From positions 186,001 to 250,000 of the forward strand of contig CAJNOI010000115.1 in assembly GCA_905250115.1 (NCBI GenBank): a DNA stretch of 64,000 nt, read 5' to 3'. Each line of letters begins with the position of its first letter. Position 1 is the first letter of the stretch. Below, piece after piece: positions 37,705 to 50,030 of the stretch. A program made the translations under genes and the position numbers. The notes under the pieces are model-generated. The model did not search any database. It worked only from the letters and a program-made list of their open reading frames with translations, and was not told the origin of the DNA. Origin of the DNA: Adineta steineri. Taxonomy: Eukaryota > Rotifera > Eurotatoria > Adinetida > Adinetidae.

Positions 37705-39582
37705 TGTGGATGTGAGTATTATAACCACTGCACATACAAACCCACCCTCAGAATCTCAGTTAACTATATATTTTCTAATAAATTGAAAGTAAATTAAATA
37801 AATGGTAAAACAAAGAAAATAGGACAAACATTATAAAATCGGCTTTAATTTAGTTCAATATTTAGTATGTGTTGATACATTTTATTTTAAAAAGAAAAAA
37901 AAGATGAAATAACATGAATGTAACGAATACTATGAAGTTTACTGTTAGACGGATTCGACTTTAATGATGAAAGACACCGAATAATTTCTTTAATTGTTAT
38001 AAAATGTTCATAATCAGCTGATAATTCATTTTTTTGCATGTGATTAATCAATGCTCGTTGATCATTTACAGATCTTATTTTATTGTGAGCGATTATATGT
38101 CGTTCATTGCTGATCTTTCTTAAATTTATCAGCTTGAAAGTATATTGCGTGGTTTAGAATAATGGTTTTTCAACAGGATCCACCAATGACAGATTCAGTG
38201 GATCCTGTTGAACTTGATCCAAAAATATATCATGAACATTTAATTTGTTCATCACTATTGTTTCTCGTTTCGCCCATTCATCTATAATATAATATTATAT
38301 TTTTTTTTAAAAAAAGAGAATAACGTACTTGTATATTTGCTCCAGTGCTAAAATTCATAGATTTTATTATTGGTATAATAGAGTATGATATAAAAAGATA
38401 CACAGCGTCATATCCATCTACTTTTATTTGGTCTATAATCATTTAATATTGCAAATATTGTACCCAGGACGATCATTCACACCATCTGAAACATCACCTT
38501 ATAAAGTATGAAATGGCTATGGAACGGCGTAATTTATACCGTAAACTGCTAAAACCGAGCACTATTTTTCGCCGTTTTCTGGACCGTAATGCGGATGGGG
38601 GTGGGTGAGTGTGGGTGATGGACTCAAGACCCCCACATCGTCCAGTGCAAAAAAAACGGCTTATCACTATCACTTCGATTCGGTAAACGGCGTTGCATTA
38701 AATTATTTAAAGCTTTGTCAGCCATAGGACGTTTATCACGAAAATGTCTATCAGTTATACATGATTTACAAAAGAACGTAAAGTTTGAGTCCATAATAAA
38801 CTTTTCAATTTCAACAGATTTTTCTTGTTTTTTTCGAAATTTTATTTGTATCACTAAGAATTTTCATAATTAAACAATAAAAGTGTTTGTGGCAGTAATA
38901 TACTTGAATACTAAAGCGGCAGCCGAAGTTACTATTTCTGAACTAGTTATTATTTGTTCATTCGGAATACTATTTGGTTTCAAACTTTTTATCTACAACG
39001 AAAAGGTGTATAGAAAAAGGAAATCATATATTTTAGTGAAACTTTACTATCTACGTTGTGTCAACTTCGAATTCTTCTGTGAGTGCACTACCGTATAAAT
39101 TGATTATATTTCTATCCATAGAATTTAAAATAGTTGTTGCATTGAAAAATGATTGCATTAAACAAGAATATCGAACGATGAGTTCAGCACTTCTACGACG
39201 TAAAGCTAGCTGTTGTTTAGTATTGTATATTATTGAGTTTGGTACTAGTTTACATTGTTGATTCGGTTTTAATCCTTGCAACCTTGGTTGTAAACATAAA
39301 AAGCTTTATGGGACCAAATGAAAGCTTGATAATCAAACAATTTAATTACAAAACAAAGTTGAAATAATGAATATTTTACTAGCCCATTTGTTGAACCTGA
39401 TGCTAATAAATCATCGTATATATTATTATAGTATTGTTGTTCGTCAACAGACGTTGATTGTGCACAACTGAATGCATTATTTATATCAGAACAGTACTAA
39501 GGATAATGTTCGTGTAATCCACCAGCTATTTGTATTTTTCTATATTAACGCAAAGAAAAAAAGGCATTTTGGTTTCAAAAGT
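37705..39582. repeat. 1.9-kb repeat, copy A
   Basis: Direct repeat of 43000-44835. Both copies begin just after a G-rich/C-rich hairpin, share ATTATAAAATCGG...TTAGTTCAATATTTAGTATG near their left ends and end with ATTTTGGTTTCAAAAGT. Similarity is high across coding-like parts and lower in the middle (about 38390-38620), where copy B differs. It lies left of the LRR gene. Confidence 0.85.
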
Positions 39583-39900
39583 AATGTTTCAAGATTGAGT
39601 ATATAAACATACGATAACTCCCGTAGCATGTCGGACCACCTTCGTCCTGTACTTGCTATACAAATCGATATGGTTTTGTCTCTAATAACTTTGCTACCAT
39701 GTGTTATCGTGCTCTTGACGATTTGATTGCCATCCCAACCTTGAAAAAGAAAGAAACATGATGTTTATGTTGAGGAAAGAATGAAAAAGTTGATTTACAA
39801 TCGATAAGCGTTCCCTGTTTGATATTTGCTGTTAAATCATCCGGATTGAAAAAGGAGCTTTCTTGAAGAATTCCATCACCCTACCTGGTCAGGAAAAAAA
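37900..39900 (-). pseudogene. Broken multi-exon gene, unknown family, copy A
   Basis: Minus-strand coding remnants appear in this order. First, about 39890-39800, GILQESSFFNPDDLTANIKQ. Second, about 39745-39610, QGWDGNQIVKSTITHGSKVI followed by RDKTISICIASTGRRWSDML. Third, about 39540-39060, IAGGLHEHYP-stop-YCSDINNAFSCAQSTSVDEQ, then QGLKPNQQCKLVPNSIIYNT and LRRRSAELIVRYSCLMQSFF. Fourth, 38854-38624, FTFFCKSCITDRHFRDKRPM and similar. Last, about 38170-37910, FKLINLRKISNERHIIAHNK. There is at least one in-frame stop and one frameshift. The same protein is represented, also broken, in copy B. The family is not recognised; parts could be a transposon- or plasmid-type protein captured in repeats, but that is a guess. 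Confidence 0.55.
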
Positions 39901-40524
39901 CACTTGTCTTTATAATCATCATGATAGTGCGAGTTTGGGAGAAGATAAAGTAGACACACCCACACCCACCCTCAAGATGGCTAAAGATATGTGATAATCG
40001 ATTCTTTTCTTTCTCCAAATCATACATCCACTGTATAGTTAAAAATATTTTAAGACGTTGATAAAATCACAAGAAGTAGTTATTGCAGGTGTTGATATTA
40101 GTGAGGGTAAGGATATAGATAAATAATGAACATCTATATCCTCACATTGAATATGTTGCTTGAAATAGAAAAAGAATATGGTTTTCGATGTAACACGATT
40201 ATGGACATGTTGCTTTTTTTGACAAAATGAATGTTGTCGAGAGTGGAGGCGCTCTCAGCACAAATATTTTTCTAGAGGTTTCTTCTATACAACTGTTTCT
40301 ATAATGTCTGCTGACTAGTACCTTATTACAAACTACGTTTCTCATCACTATATTTTATTTTTATAATAAAGTAGTTTATAAAGTAATTCAATATTTCTAT
40401 ACATACGTATATAACCGATAAGACTATTTTGAATTCATCAAATGCTAGTATAGCCCACTACGATCAATATTTTTTTCGTAGCTTACAATGAGAATCACAT
40501 TCACTTCCCTTGTTGAATCTTTAG
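39901..40524. other. Spacer between repeat copy A and the LRR gene
   Basis: About 620 bp. It holds a C-rich tract at 39952-39975 (ACACACCCACACCCACCCTC) and a short hairpin at about 40091-40137, whose arms GGATATAGAT and ATCTATATCC are perfect. The LRR gene promoter should lie at the right end. Confidence 0.55.
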
Positions 40525-42732
40525 ATGTTTTCTAATTCTATGAATGAATCGTCCCAACAAACAAGCAATCAATCATTAATTCCAGTACACGCACAATTAG
40601 AATATCAAAATTTGACCGATATAGATATACAGCATGTGATTGATGAACAAATTATAGAAAAGCACTGTACAAGTCTTAATTTGAGTGGAAATCAAATAAC
40701 ACATAAAGGTGTTACCATGCTTGCTAATATATTAAAGAATAATAAAGTAATATATCTATTACGATTAAATTATACACTACTAAATGGTTTTATTTGATTC
40801 ACGTTTAAATTGTAAAATTTAAACTTTCAATGATAATGAACGGTTTTGATAGTTAATCTTAAAAAAATAGCATATTACTTTAAAATTGTCATAGTTGAAG
40901 TTGTTTCTTTTTATATTTCTCTCTAAAATCATAGGATTAAAGTTTTTTTTCGAATCCTTTTCTATTAGTAAAACGTGAGATTTAATTCATTGTAGTTCAA
41001 ATTAACTCATTAAATTTGAAAGTTAAGAGAATGTAACTCAAGTTATAGATCTCACAAGGAAATATATTGTTTACTGAGATAAAACTACATGTATATTCAT
41101 CTTTTTTCTATATATAGACACTTATAATACTCAACCTTGACGCAAATCCAATCAAAGCAGTTGGTATACAACAACTTGCTGATGTTTTAAAAATTAATAC
41201 AGTGATTTCATGCCATTTTTATATTTTTCATATTTATGTTCACTTTTGCCAATAGATACTCAGTGTAATGAACGTGCAGTACAATGAAATGGGAGATGAA
41301 GGAGTACAATATCTCGCTGTTGGCTTACGAAATAATACAGTGAATTTCATTCTTCTTTGATTCTTTTCATAGTCATATTCTTTCCTATAAATAGGCGCTG
41401 AAAGAATTATATCTTGGAGGAAATAACATTGGCGCCGTTGGGATGCAATATCTTGCTGATACTTTAGCAACTAATACAGTAACCTTCATTTTCTATTTAT
41501 CTGTCTCCAATGTTTTTTAATTCATGTGAGTAGACACTTACTAAACTGGATCTATCTCAAAATCAAATTGAAGACACTGGAATAGAATATCTCTCGAATG
41601 GTTTACGAAATAATACAGTAAATGATATTTCCTATTTATTTCTCATTTTCAACTTCTCTTCATCCAGACACTCACAACATTAAATCTATTTTCTAATCAA
41701 ATCGGACCTTCTGGTGCTCAACATCTCGCTCATGCTATGCGAAACAAAACAGTAACTAGAAATCTTTCTTTCTACTTTTCTTATATATATTTTGTCTATT
41801 TCTCATGAAGAAACTCACTGAATTGCATTTCGGAGGCAATATGATTGGAGACAGAGGAGCACAATATTTTTCTGATGCCTTACAAAATAACAAAGTGATA
41901 TAAACTTCTTTTATTTTTCCTATCTCTTTCAGATTTATTTTGCTTTTTATATGTAGACACTCAAAATATTGTATCTTTCTGAAAATGGAATCGGTTTTTC
42001 AGGAGCGCAACATCTCGGTGATGCCTTACAAATTAATACCGTTAGTTTAATTCTTTTTTTATTTTTTGTAAAAGTGATCTTTTTTCCCTACATACAGACA
42101 CTTACAACACTAGACCTATATGGAAATCATATTCAAGCTGTTGGTGCAAAACATCTTGCTGATGGCTTAAGCAAAAAATCAGTAACTCTTATTCGATTTT
42201 CGTTTTGTTTTTATATTTCTTTTTATAAATAGGTATTGCATACACTGGATCTTCAATATAACAAAATTGGAGATAAAGGAGTACAGCATCTCGCTCATGT
42301 TTTACATGATAACAAAGCAATTCTGATTTTCTTTTTATATCATAGATTTATCCTTTTCAATATTTATAGACACTCACCACACTAAGTCTTCAATACAATG
42401 AAATCGGAACTGCTGGTGCACATGATCTTGCTGATGCTTTAAGAAATAACACAGTACCTTACATATTCTTTTGATTAAGTACAAACTCTATGTTTTCTTT
42501 CCAAATAGGCATTGATCATACTGAACTTTCAGTATAATCACATCGGAAACAAAGGAGCACAATATCTTGTTGATGCTTTACAAAATAATACGGTATTCAT
42601 GATTTTTTCTTCTATCCTTCACAAACTCATATTGTTGTCTACATACAGACACTCAAAGAATTGTTTCTTCTTGGAGACGACACTGTAACCATTTGGGATG
42701 AACTAGAACAGCAAGATCGTCGAATACAATAG
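40525..42732 (+). CDS. Leucine-rich-repeat protein (ribonuclease-inhibitor/NLRC3 type), one repeat per exon
   Basis: Thirteen exons give 409 aa. Exon 1 is 40525-40746. The next twelve are each exactly 84 nt and phase 0, starting at 41118, 41256, 41395, 41534, 41668, 41811, 41957, 42098, 42233, 42370, 42509 and 42649. Each encodes one 28-residue repeat of the form TLxxLxLxxNxIGxxGAQxLA-xALxxNT, the LRR_6 type found in RNase inhibitor and NLR proteins. Exon 1 begins MFSNSMNESSQQTSNQS and already contains a first repeat (SLNLSGNQITHKGVTMLANI). The last exon is degenerate and ends EQQDRRIQ. There is no NACHT domain, signal peptide or TM segment, so it is a cytosolic all-LRR protein, probably a protein-binding scaffold. 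The intron after exon 10 begins GC (GC-AG) at 42317. Confidence 0.92.
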
Positions 42733-42999
42733 TCTCTTTTTTGTATAAACGGTTATTATCAGTGAACATTTGATTTATCGTATTGTCTAAAAACAATTTT
42801 CTTAATGAATTATCTTAATAAACATATTTATTTTCAAGATTAAAAGAAAGAATTAAAACGAGCTTAGAAAACCTATCTAAGATAAGTTTAATGTTGATAT
42901 TTTTTTTACATTCTTTTGCAAAAGAAGAATATAACGACTACTAATAGGTTTTACTGATGATAAAATCAGATATCTTGTGTGGGTTCGAGTGAAATTAAG

Positions 43000-44835
43000 A
43001 CGCACACGCACATACACCTGTACGTCCGCATCTGCCCTCAAAATTTAAGTTAATTATATATTTTTGAATAAATTGAGGGTAAATTAAACAAATGGTAAAA
43101 CAAAGAAAATAGAATAAACATTATAAAATCGGATTTAATTTAGTTCAATATTTAGTATGTGTTGATACTTTTTATTTTAAAAAGAAAAAAACTGAAATCA
43201 CAAAAATTTAACGGGTACTCTGAAGTTTATTGTTAGACGGATTCGAATCCAATGATGCAAGACAAGGAATAATTTGTTTCATTGTTATTAAATGTTTATA
43301 ACTAGTTGATAATTCATTTTTTTGCATGTGATTAATAAATGATCGTTGATCAGTTACAGATCTTGTTTTATTGTGAGCGATTATATGTTGTTCGTTGCTG
43401 ATCTTTCGCAAGTTTATCAGCTTGAAATCGTATTGGGTTTTCTGTAGCAACTCTTTTTCAACAGGATCCATCGATGATATAATCAGTGGACCTGTTGTAC
43501 TTGATCCAAAAACACATCGTGTACATTTAATTTGTTCATCATTTGTTCATCTCTTTTAGCCAATTCATCTACAATATAATCTTATATTTTTAAAACAAAA
43601 AAAGAATAACATACTGGTATATTTGTCCCAAGTGCAAAAATTCATGGATTTTATTATTGGTATAATAAAATAAGTTTGAAAAAGGTAGACAGCTATGACG
43701 CTGTCTACCTTTAATTCATTCATCAACATTTTCTTGTTCAAATACGCATATTTATTCTTTAATATATTAAATTGTTCCTGCTGATGTCGTTGTATTACTT
43801 GTATTTGTTGTTCATGTTGTTTTTGTATATTCTGTAGCTGATTAGACTGCAGGTTAATACAAATTTTTAAAAAATGTAATTCATCAATGATTCGTTTATA
43901 AACTTCACCAAAATTTTCTTGTAACGATAGATCTTAGGTGTGGGTGATGGATACAAGACATTCACATCCTCTGGTATAGAAAAACGGCGTATCTCTATCA
44001 CTTCGATTCAGTAAACGGCGTTGCATTAAATTATTTAAAGCTTTGTCAACTATAGAACGTTTATCTCGAAAATGTCGATTTGTTTTGTTTTTTCAGAATT
44101 TTATTTGTATCACTAAGAGTTTTCATAATTAAACAATACAAGTGCTTGAGGTAATAGTATATTGAATACTAAAACGGCAGTCGAAGTTGCTGCTTCAGAA
44201 CTAATCATTATTGATCTAATTGGAACACCATTTAGTTTCAAATTTTTTATCTACAACGAAAAAGTGTATAGAAAAAGTAAATCATATATTTTAGTGAAAC
44301 TTTACTATCTACTTTGCTTCAACTTCGAATTCTTCTGCGAGTGTACTACCGTACAAATTGATTATATCTCTATCGATAGAATTTATAATAGTTGTTGCAT
44401 TCAAAAATAATTGCATTACACAAGAATGTCGAGTAATGAGTTTAGCACTTCGACGACGTTAAGCTAGCTGTTGTTTATTATTGTATTTGGTACTAGTTTA
44501 CATAGTTGATTCGTTTTTAATTCTTGCAGCCTTGGTTGTAAATATAAAAAAGCTTCACCTGACCAAATAAAATCTCTATAATAAAACAATTTAATTACAA
44601 AAATAAAGTTGAAATAATGAATATTTTACTAGTCCGTTTGTTGAAGCTGATACTAATAAATTGTCATATATATTATTATAGTATTGTTATTCGTCAACAG
44701 ACGTTAATTGTGCACAACTGAATGCATTATTTATATCACAACAGTAGTAAGAACAATGATCGTGTAGTCCGCCTGCTGTTTGTTTTTTTCTATATTAACG
44801 TGAACAAAAAAAAAGAAATTTTGGTTTCAAAAGTG
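43000..44835. repeat. 1.9-kb repeat, copy B
   Basis: Second copy of the repeat described at 37705-39582, in the same orientation and to the right of the LRR gene. A G-rich/C-rich hairpin (42972-43042, GTGTGGGTTCGAGTG and CATCTGCCCTC) precedes it. It lacks the upstream coding part (39600-39900) present next to copy A. Confidence 0.85.
43205..44770 (-). pseudogene. Broken gene copy B, unknown family
   Basis: Minus-strand remnant related to copy A. The last exon is still open (43208-43471; DFKLINLRKISNEQHIIAHN, then QRSFINHMQKNELSTSYKHL). The 44330-44740 part carries INNAFSCAQLTSVDEQ and SAKLITRHSCVMQLFLNATT with several stops and frameshifts. Both copies are damaged at different places, so they decayed independently after duplication. 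Confidence 0.55.
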
Positions 44836-45678
44836 TATGATTCTTAAGTTCATATAAACTAAATTGCAGCGATAGCTCTGAGTTAAAATCAATCTATGAA
44901 CTTGAACCATCGATATCAAATAGAAAATTTTCAATTATTAGTATAAAAACTACGTGATATTGAAATAATATCGTTTTTCATTTTAATAAACACATTAATT
45001 AGTCAAAGCTTTTTATCATATAAGAAAACCTTTTCAACAGCAAACAACCAGATATCATTTTTTTTATTTCATGAAAATATCATTAAAAAGAATTAGTTTT
45101 ATATATAATACGAAAGTCATTTGATTTTTATCAAATGTTCAAAACAAATAACCAAAATAAAGACTTTCATTATACATGATTAAGAAATATATGAAACAGC
45201 AATGATATTATAAGTTAACCCATTTCATTTAGAGGTGTCACATTTATTACTATGTAGTTCTACTATTTAACAGAAGTTATGTCTCACAAAAATGTTGATT
45301 GCAAATTGAGTATATTCATATCAAGTACAACAACACTAATAAAAAAGCGCAATAAATATTTAAGTTGATTTTCGCGGAAAGCTGAAGAAAGATATATTTG
45401 TCAAGGAGAAACAATAATGAAAGTTACACCGAACGCAGACAAAGAAACATATATTATCTATATGATCTTTCCTTATCACTGCTGTTATAAAAAGCAAAAA
45501 GAAACGATATTCGAGCAAATAGATTGATTGTATGAAAAATAACTTATAAAAGAGAGTACAGTTTTATTATTATCGTATAATACTCGAAGTGTTTCTTTTT
45601 CTACGAAAGCTCCACTAAAAACTGACGAGTTTTTGAATTTTAAAAAACAAAACCATGCATCAGTAAGTGTTGTAGTTC
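44836..45678. other. Intergenic, no gene seen
   Basis: About 840 bp, AT-rich, upstream of the TMEM272-like gene. No open frame or repeat is recognised. Confidence 0.55.
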
Positions 45679-46307
45679 ATGCTATCAATCGACTTATTTA
45701 GATCCATTTTTAGTGTTATGAAAGTTTCTCTAACAATTTTGTTCGTAATACTTATATTGATCTATATCAGTTTATTTATACTAAAACTTGTCTTCTACTC
45801 TAAATGGTCAATGCATCAATGCCCAGTTGCAACAAATTTAAAATTATATTTGATTGCAAGTGGTGTACTCGAAATTATATGGCCTGTTCTTTTTGCTACT
45901 ATACCTTTTTGTGATGCAAATGCATTCGATAGTGTAACAAAAACTTATCAGAAATGGAAAAGTGAAAATGGAGGTCCATGGCGAAAGGATGGTATTAAAG
46001 AGGAGACATCATATGGTAAATTAGAATTTAAAATGTATGATAAATTGTTAACTTTATTTCTCGCTTAGGAATTGGTGTTTGGACTATTATTGCTGCGTGT
46101 GTATGTCTTTTTGCAGATTTTATTCTTTGGTGTTGTGGAAATGCATGGATATTAACTAAATACAAATACGTTGAATATCATGATTCTTTTTCTTTGAGTT
46201 ATTGTTATGCCTCATTATTTAAAGCTGCTTTTGGTATTATGATTGTCACTGATATTTGGTGTGTCTTTGTATGTCTAGCATTAATTCTTTATTGGATGTT
46301 TAAGTAA
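45679..46307 (+). CDS. TMEM272-like four-transmembrane protein
   Basis: Two exons, 45679-46015 and 46069-46307, join in frame (G|GA, Gly) to 191 aa. The intron of 53 bp (GTAAAT...TTAG) contains the in-frame stop that would otherwise end the first exon. Four hydrophobic segments are visible at about 19-40 (LTILFVILILIYISLFILKL), 58-75, 113-135 and 160-185. The stretch HQCPVATNLKLYLIASGVLEI resembles the CP-x-x-P-x-x-x-YLIVxG core of TMEM272-like proteins, a family expanded in invertebrates and of unknown function. The start could also be the Met at 45721; the first is used because it leaves a short cytosolic N-terminus. Moderately confident on family. Confidence 0.75.
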
Positions 46308-46677
46308 ATTGAAGTTTATTAAGAGAAAACAGCATACTACTTGAATTAGTGTATATATAATATAGTCAATAGTTTGTAGTGATAAGACGAGAGCTATTAC
46401 TGTTTCGTTTTTTATTTTCACTGATCCTATTGAAAATAACTTTACTTGAATAACTGTTTAACAAATACTCAAAGAAATAACAATAGATCAACTTAAACAT
46501 GCTTAACTACTCCAAGAAGAAACGAATCAGTTGATTTTCTTTTATGAAATAACTAAATATATGTATATATAGTACAGTTACGAAAAAAAATCAAATATGC
46601 ATCTGATTTACATTTACATGATAGAAATAATATTTAATATTGTTAAAACTACTTCGTTCAAACCCACGCCACTTTGA
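46308..46677. other. Convergent intergenic spacer
   Basis: About 370 bp between converging genes, presumably the two 3' UTRs. Nothing else is seen. Confidence 0.55.
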
Positions 46678-49600
46678 TTAGGAAACATTTTCTTTATATG
46701 TTTTGACGGAAGTTGGTTGTACTGATGCGTTAATATAAACAAATCTTTGAAATACTTTAGGACGTTTTACTTTCTTTTTTTTCAATTTAACTTTCGCTGG
46801 ATCAATGCCAATAATATATTTTAGAATATCCATGATGAAAACAAATATAAAAACAGCTACGATAGAAATAATTGATATATAAGCAAAAGATTTCGAAATA
46901 ATTTGATAAATAACTATTCTTGATGCAGTTATTTGACAATTTTGACCAGAAAAACTTGATCCGAGACATTCACATGTATAATTAAGTAATAATGATCGAC
47001 ATACACCATTATTTAAGCATTTCGTATTATCACAATAATACATTTTTGTTTCACAATGTCTACCTATCCATCCCAGTGGACATAAACATTCAAATGTGTT
47101 ATTTGATATTGTATTACAAGTACCTGAAATACAGTTGATTATCTTCAATTACATAATCTAATACAAAAGAAAAAAATAACAATACCATCATTCCAACAAG
47201 TATTCAATTGACATGGTCGATTATCAATCTCACAATTGATACCATCGAAACCTGATAGACATGAACATGTATAATCTTGAATAGCATTATTGGTATTATT
47301 ATTATTTATACAAGTGCCATTATTTTGACAAGATTGAAGCATATCACATGGTGTAGATGATACATTACAGTTGGGACTAATTTCATATTGGCTATGACAT
47401 AAGGGAGGAACAAAGAATATTGACGATGAATGAGCTAAATAATAAACAATATATATGTATATGATAAGAATCCGTTGTTTGTTGAATTTGTGCAAAAACA
47501 CAGTTTTATCTTAGTTAGAAAATATTATTCAATACCTTTTTGATTAGTCACAGTTGTTGATAACATAGCAGTTGATACAGTAGGATTCGATGAACTTTTG
47601 TCTGAAATAAAATATAGTATAATAATAAAATTAAAAAAAAATCTGAGCAAAACAAATCAAACCTACCTTCTTCTAAAGTTGACATCGATGTTGATTGCTG
47701 TGTAGTATCTTCATCTATATTAAATATTAATTCATATATACATTTTACTAGTAAAGACTCAAAATTTGATTTCTATCCTTGAGAAGGAAAAAGAATCCCA
47801 AAAATATTCGTTAAACTTACCTTCAGTGTTATTTAATATGAACTTTTGAATTCGACTATTATTTTGATCAGTAACAAATATGTTACCATAACTATCGAAA
47901 CTAAGAGAAGCTGGATAATTTAATTGACTAGATCCAGAACCAGCTAATCCATGACATCCAACTAAACATCGAAAACCATATGGTCCAGATCCAACAATAC
48001 GATGATTACCATTATCCACAATAAATAAATATTTGTCAATATCAAGAATAATTCCAGTTGGATGATTCAATGTAATTGTTAAGTTTAATGATGTCATTCC
48101 TGCTACTGTTCTTCCATTTAATTCTTCTGATCGAAAGAGTTGCACTCTATTATTTTCAGAATCTGCTACATATAGATCGAAGTTAGTATCAACAAAGATT
48201 CCATAAGGAAACCAAAGTGTACTCGAAGTAGATCCATTACATCCTGTGCCTGCAATAATTGTTGTTGTATTTGAATTGCTATTCAATGATTTTGTGACGA
48301 CTTGATGAAAATCAGACATTGAACAATATAGAACATCACTAATATCAATGAAGAGACCTAAACATTTTCCGGCAACATACATAATAGGAATACTACTATT
48401 TGCATCTGTTGACCATACATTCACTTGTTTATTCGAAGCACCATCATCAATATAAATATCGCCATTATTTTTAATAAAGAGAGCATATGGATGTGACATA
48501 TACTGTAAAAGTGTTCTTGTTGGTGTACTAACATTGTTAAACCATATTTGAATTTGTCCACTTGCTTGATCAGCAACATAAATTGTATCGTTCGTATCGA
48601 TAAAAATACCATATGGAGATGTTCCGACTGTTAGATCTGTTGCGAACGTTATTCCATCAGTATACCAAGAAGCATTTGCATTGAATTTTGGTTGATTATA
48701 TGAAACAACTAAACAATATATAATTTGATATTAATTAGAATTATAATTAATATAAGACATTAATATTACTTGTATTTGAAAGAGATATTGTTACACTATT
48801 TTGTTGAATTGTATCTGTTGAACTTTCCACTGAAAAGAAAAATAATATATTTAGAATATAAAATGAAAGTATAAGAAATTAAAGATTCTATTACTATTAT
48901 ATACAGTTGATGTTATAGTTTCCTCAGTTGTTGTAATATTATCTATAACAAATGAAACAATTCTATGTATATTGAGAGATACTTTCATAAGTATATCAAA
49001 ACTTACCACATAAGCCCGTTAACAACCTAAACTTTTGAATTCTACTATTTGTTTTATCATCAACAAACAAATTTCCATAACTATCAAATGCAAGAGACCA
49101 TGGATACCATAACTGATCAGATGATGTACCATTTGAATGATAACATGCAACTAAACATCGAAAACCAGTTGGTCCAGATGCAACAATACGATGATTGAAA
49201 CGATCAACAATATAAAGATATTTATCAGCATCTAAAGCAATGGCAGTTGGATGGTTCAGTGTAAATGTATTATTTAAGGAACCACTTCCTGCTATCGTGA
49301 TTCCACTTAATTCTCCGGATCGAAACAATTGCACGCGATTGTTAGAAGAATCCGCCACATATAAATCAAAATTGACATCAACAAAAATTCCTTTGGGTTC
49401 ATAAAGTGAATATGAGTCCGAACCCATAGTACCTGTTCCGGCAACGATTGTTAATACATTAGAAGGACTATTCAATGATTTTGTAATAACTTGATGAGAT
49501 TCTTCCATTGAACAATAAATAGTATTATTAATATCGACGAAAATATCCATGCACTTTTGACATGAATACATTATGGGAATACTCACTAATGAATTTAGTG

Positions 49601-50030
49601 TACATTTATCTATTTGACCAGTTGAATTATCACTATCAATATAAATATCACCGGATGTTGTAACAAAGAGACTATATGGATTTAAAAAATTTCCTGAGAT
49701 ATTCATTGGTATAGAATTTCCTTCGAACCATACGACAAATCGATTATTTTGTTGATTAGGTATATAAACTGTGTTATTCGTATCGATAAAAATATCGTAT
49801 GGTTCTGTGCCAATTGTACTGATATCTGCAAAAGTGGTAGCATTTAAATCAAATGCTGGATTTGGACAGAATTTTGGTTGATTATAAGACACACCTAAAA
49901 TATAAGAAACAATTATAATTAGTTTTATCAAAAAAACCATTGAAATAATCATTATATATTATTTACCTAATACTTGGCCAATAAGTATTAAAATTATCCA
50001 TCGTCTCAATTCATTACCAATTAATGTCAT
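46678..50030 (-). CDS. NHL-NHL-EGF single-pass membrane receptor-like protein
   Basis: Nine exons on the minus strand, all in phase, give 918 aa: 49967-50030, 49007-49894, 48895-48942, 48770-48829, 47821-48708, 47667-47714, 47536-47601, 47186-47434 and 46678-47123. The N-terminal segment (WIILILIGQVLGVSYNQ) is a signal peptide or anchor. Two NHL beta-propellers follow, each in one 888-nt exon and each starting VSYNQPKF, with blades such as PKGIFVDVNFDLYVADSSNN and HPTAIALDADKYLYIVDRFN. Ser/Thr linkers (DNITTTEETITST; DEDTTQQSTSMST) lead to three EGF-like modules (CQNNGTC...CSCLSGFDGINC; CNTISNNTFECLCPLGWIGR; CLNNGVC...CECLGSSFSGQNC), a TM segment (AYISIISIVAVFIFVFIMDI) and a basic tail. Inference: a cell-surface adhesion or recognition protein of a rotifer-expanded type. 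Confidence 0.88.

Noticed and set aside
38883-39261. Plus-strand open frames in repeat A (and 44162-44410 in copy B)
   Set aside because: Antisense shadows of the minus-strand remnant; the minus-strand reading shows the better protein-like composition in both copies.
41118-42732. Regularly spaced similar units of 84 nt with spacers of about 50-60 nt, resembling a CRISPR array
   Set aside because: The units are phase-0 coding exons for LRRs with splice sites at every border; the window is eukaryotic.
43225-43245. GGATTCGAATCC, like a tRNA T-loop
   Set aside because: No cloverleaf around it; it lies within the coding-like remnant of repeat B and is changed in copy A (GGATTCGACTTT).
46016-46068. 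Premature stop in the TMEM272-like gene suggesting a pseudogene
   Set aside because: The stop lies in a 53-bp GT-AG intron; the two exons join in frame to a full four-TM protein.
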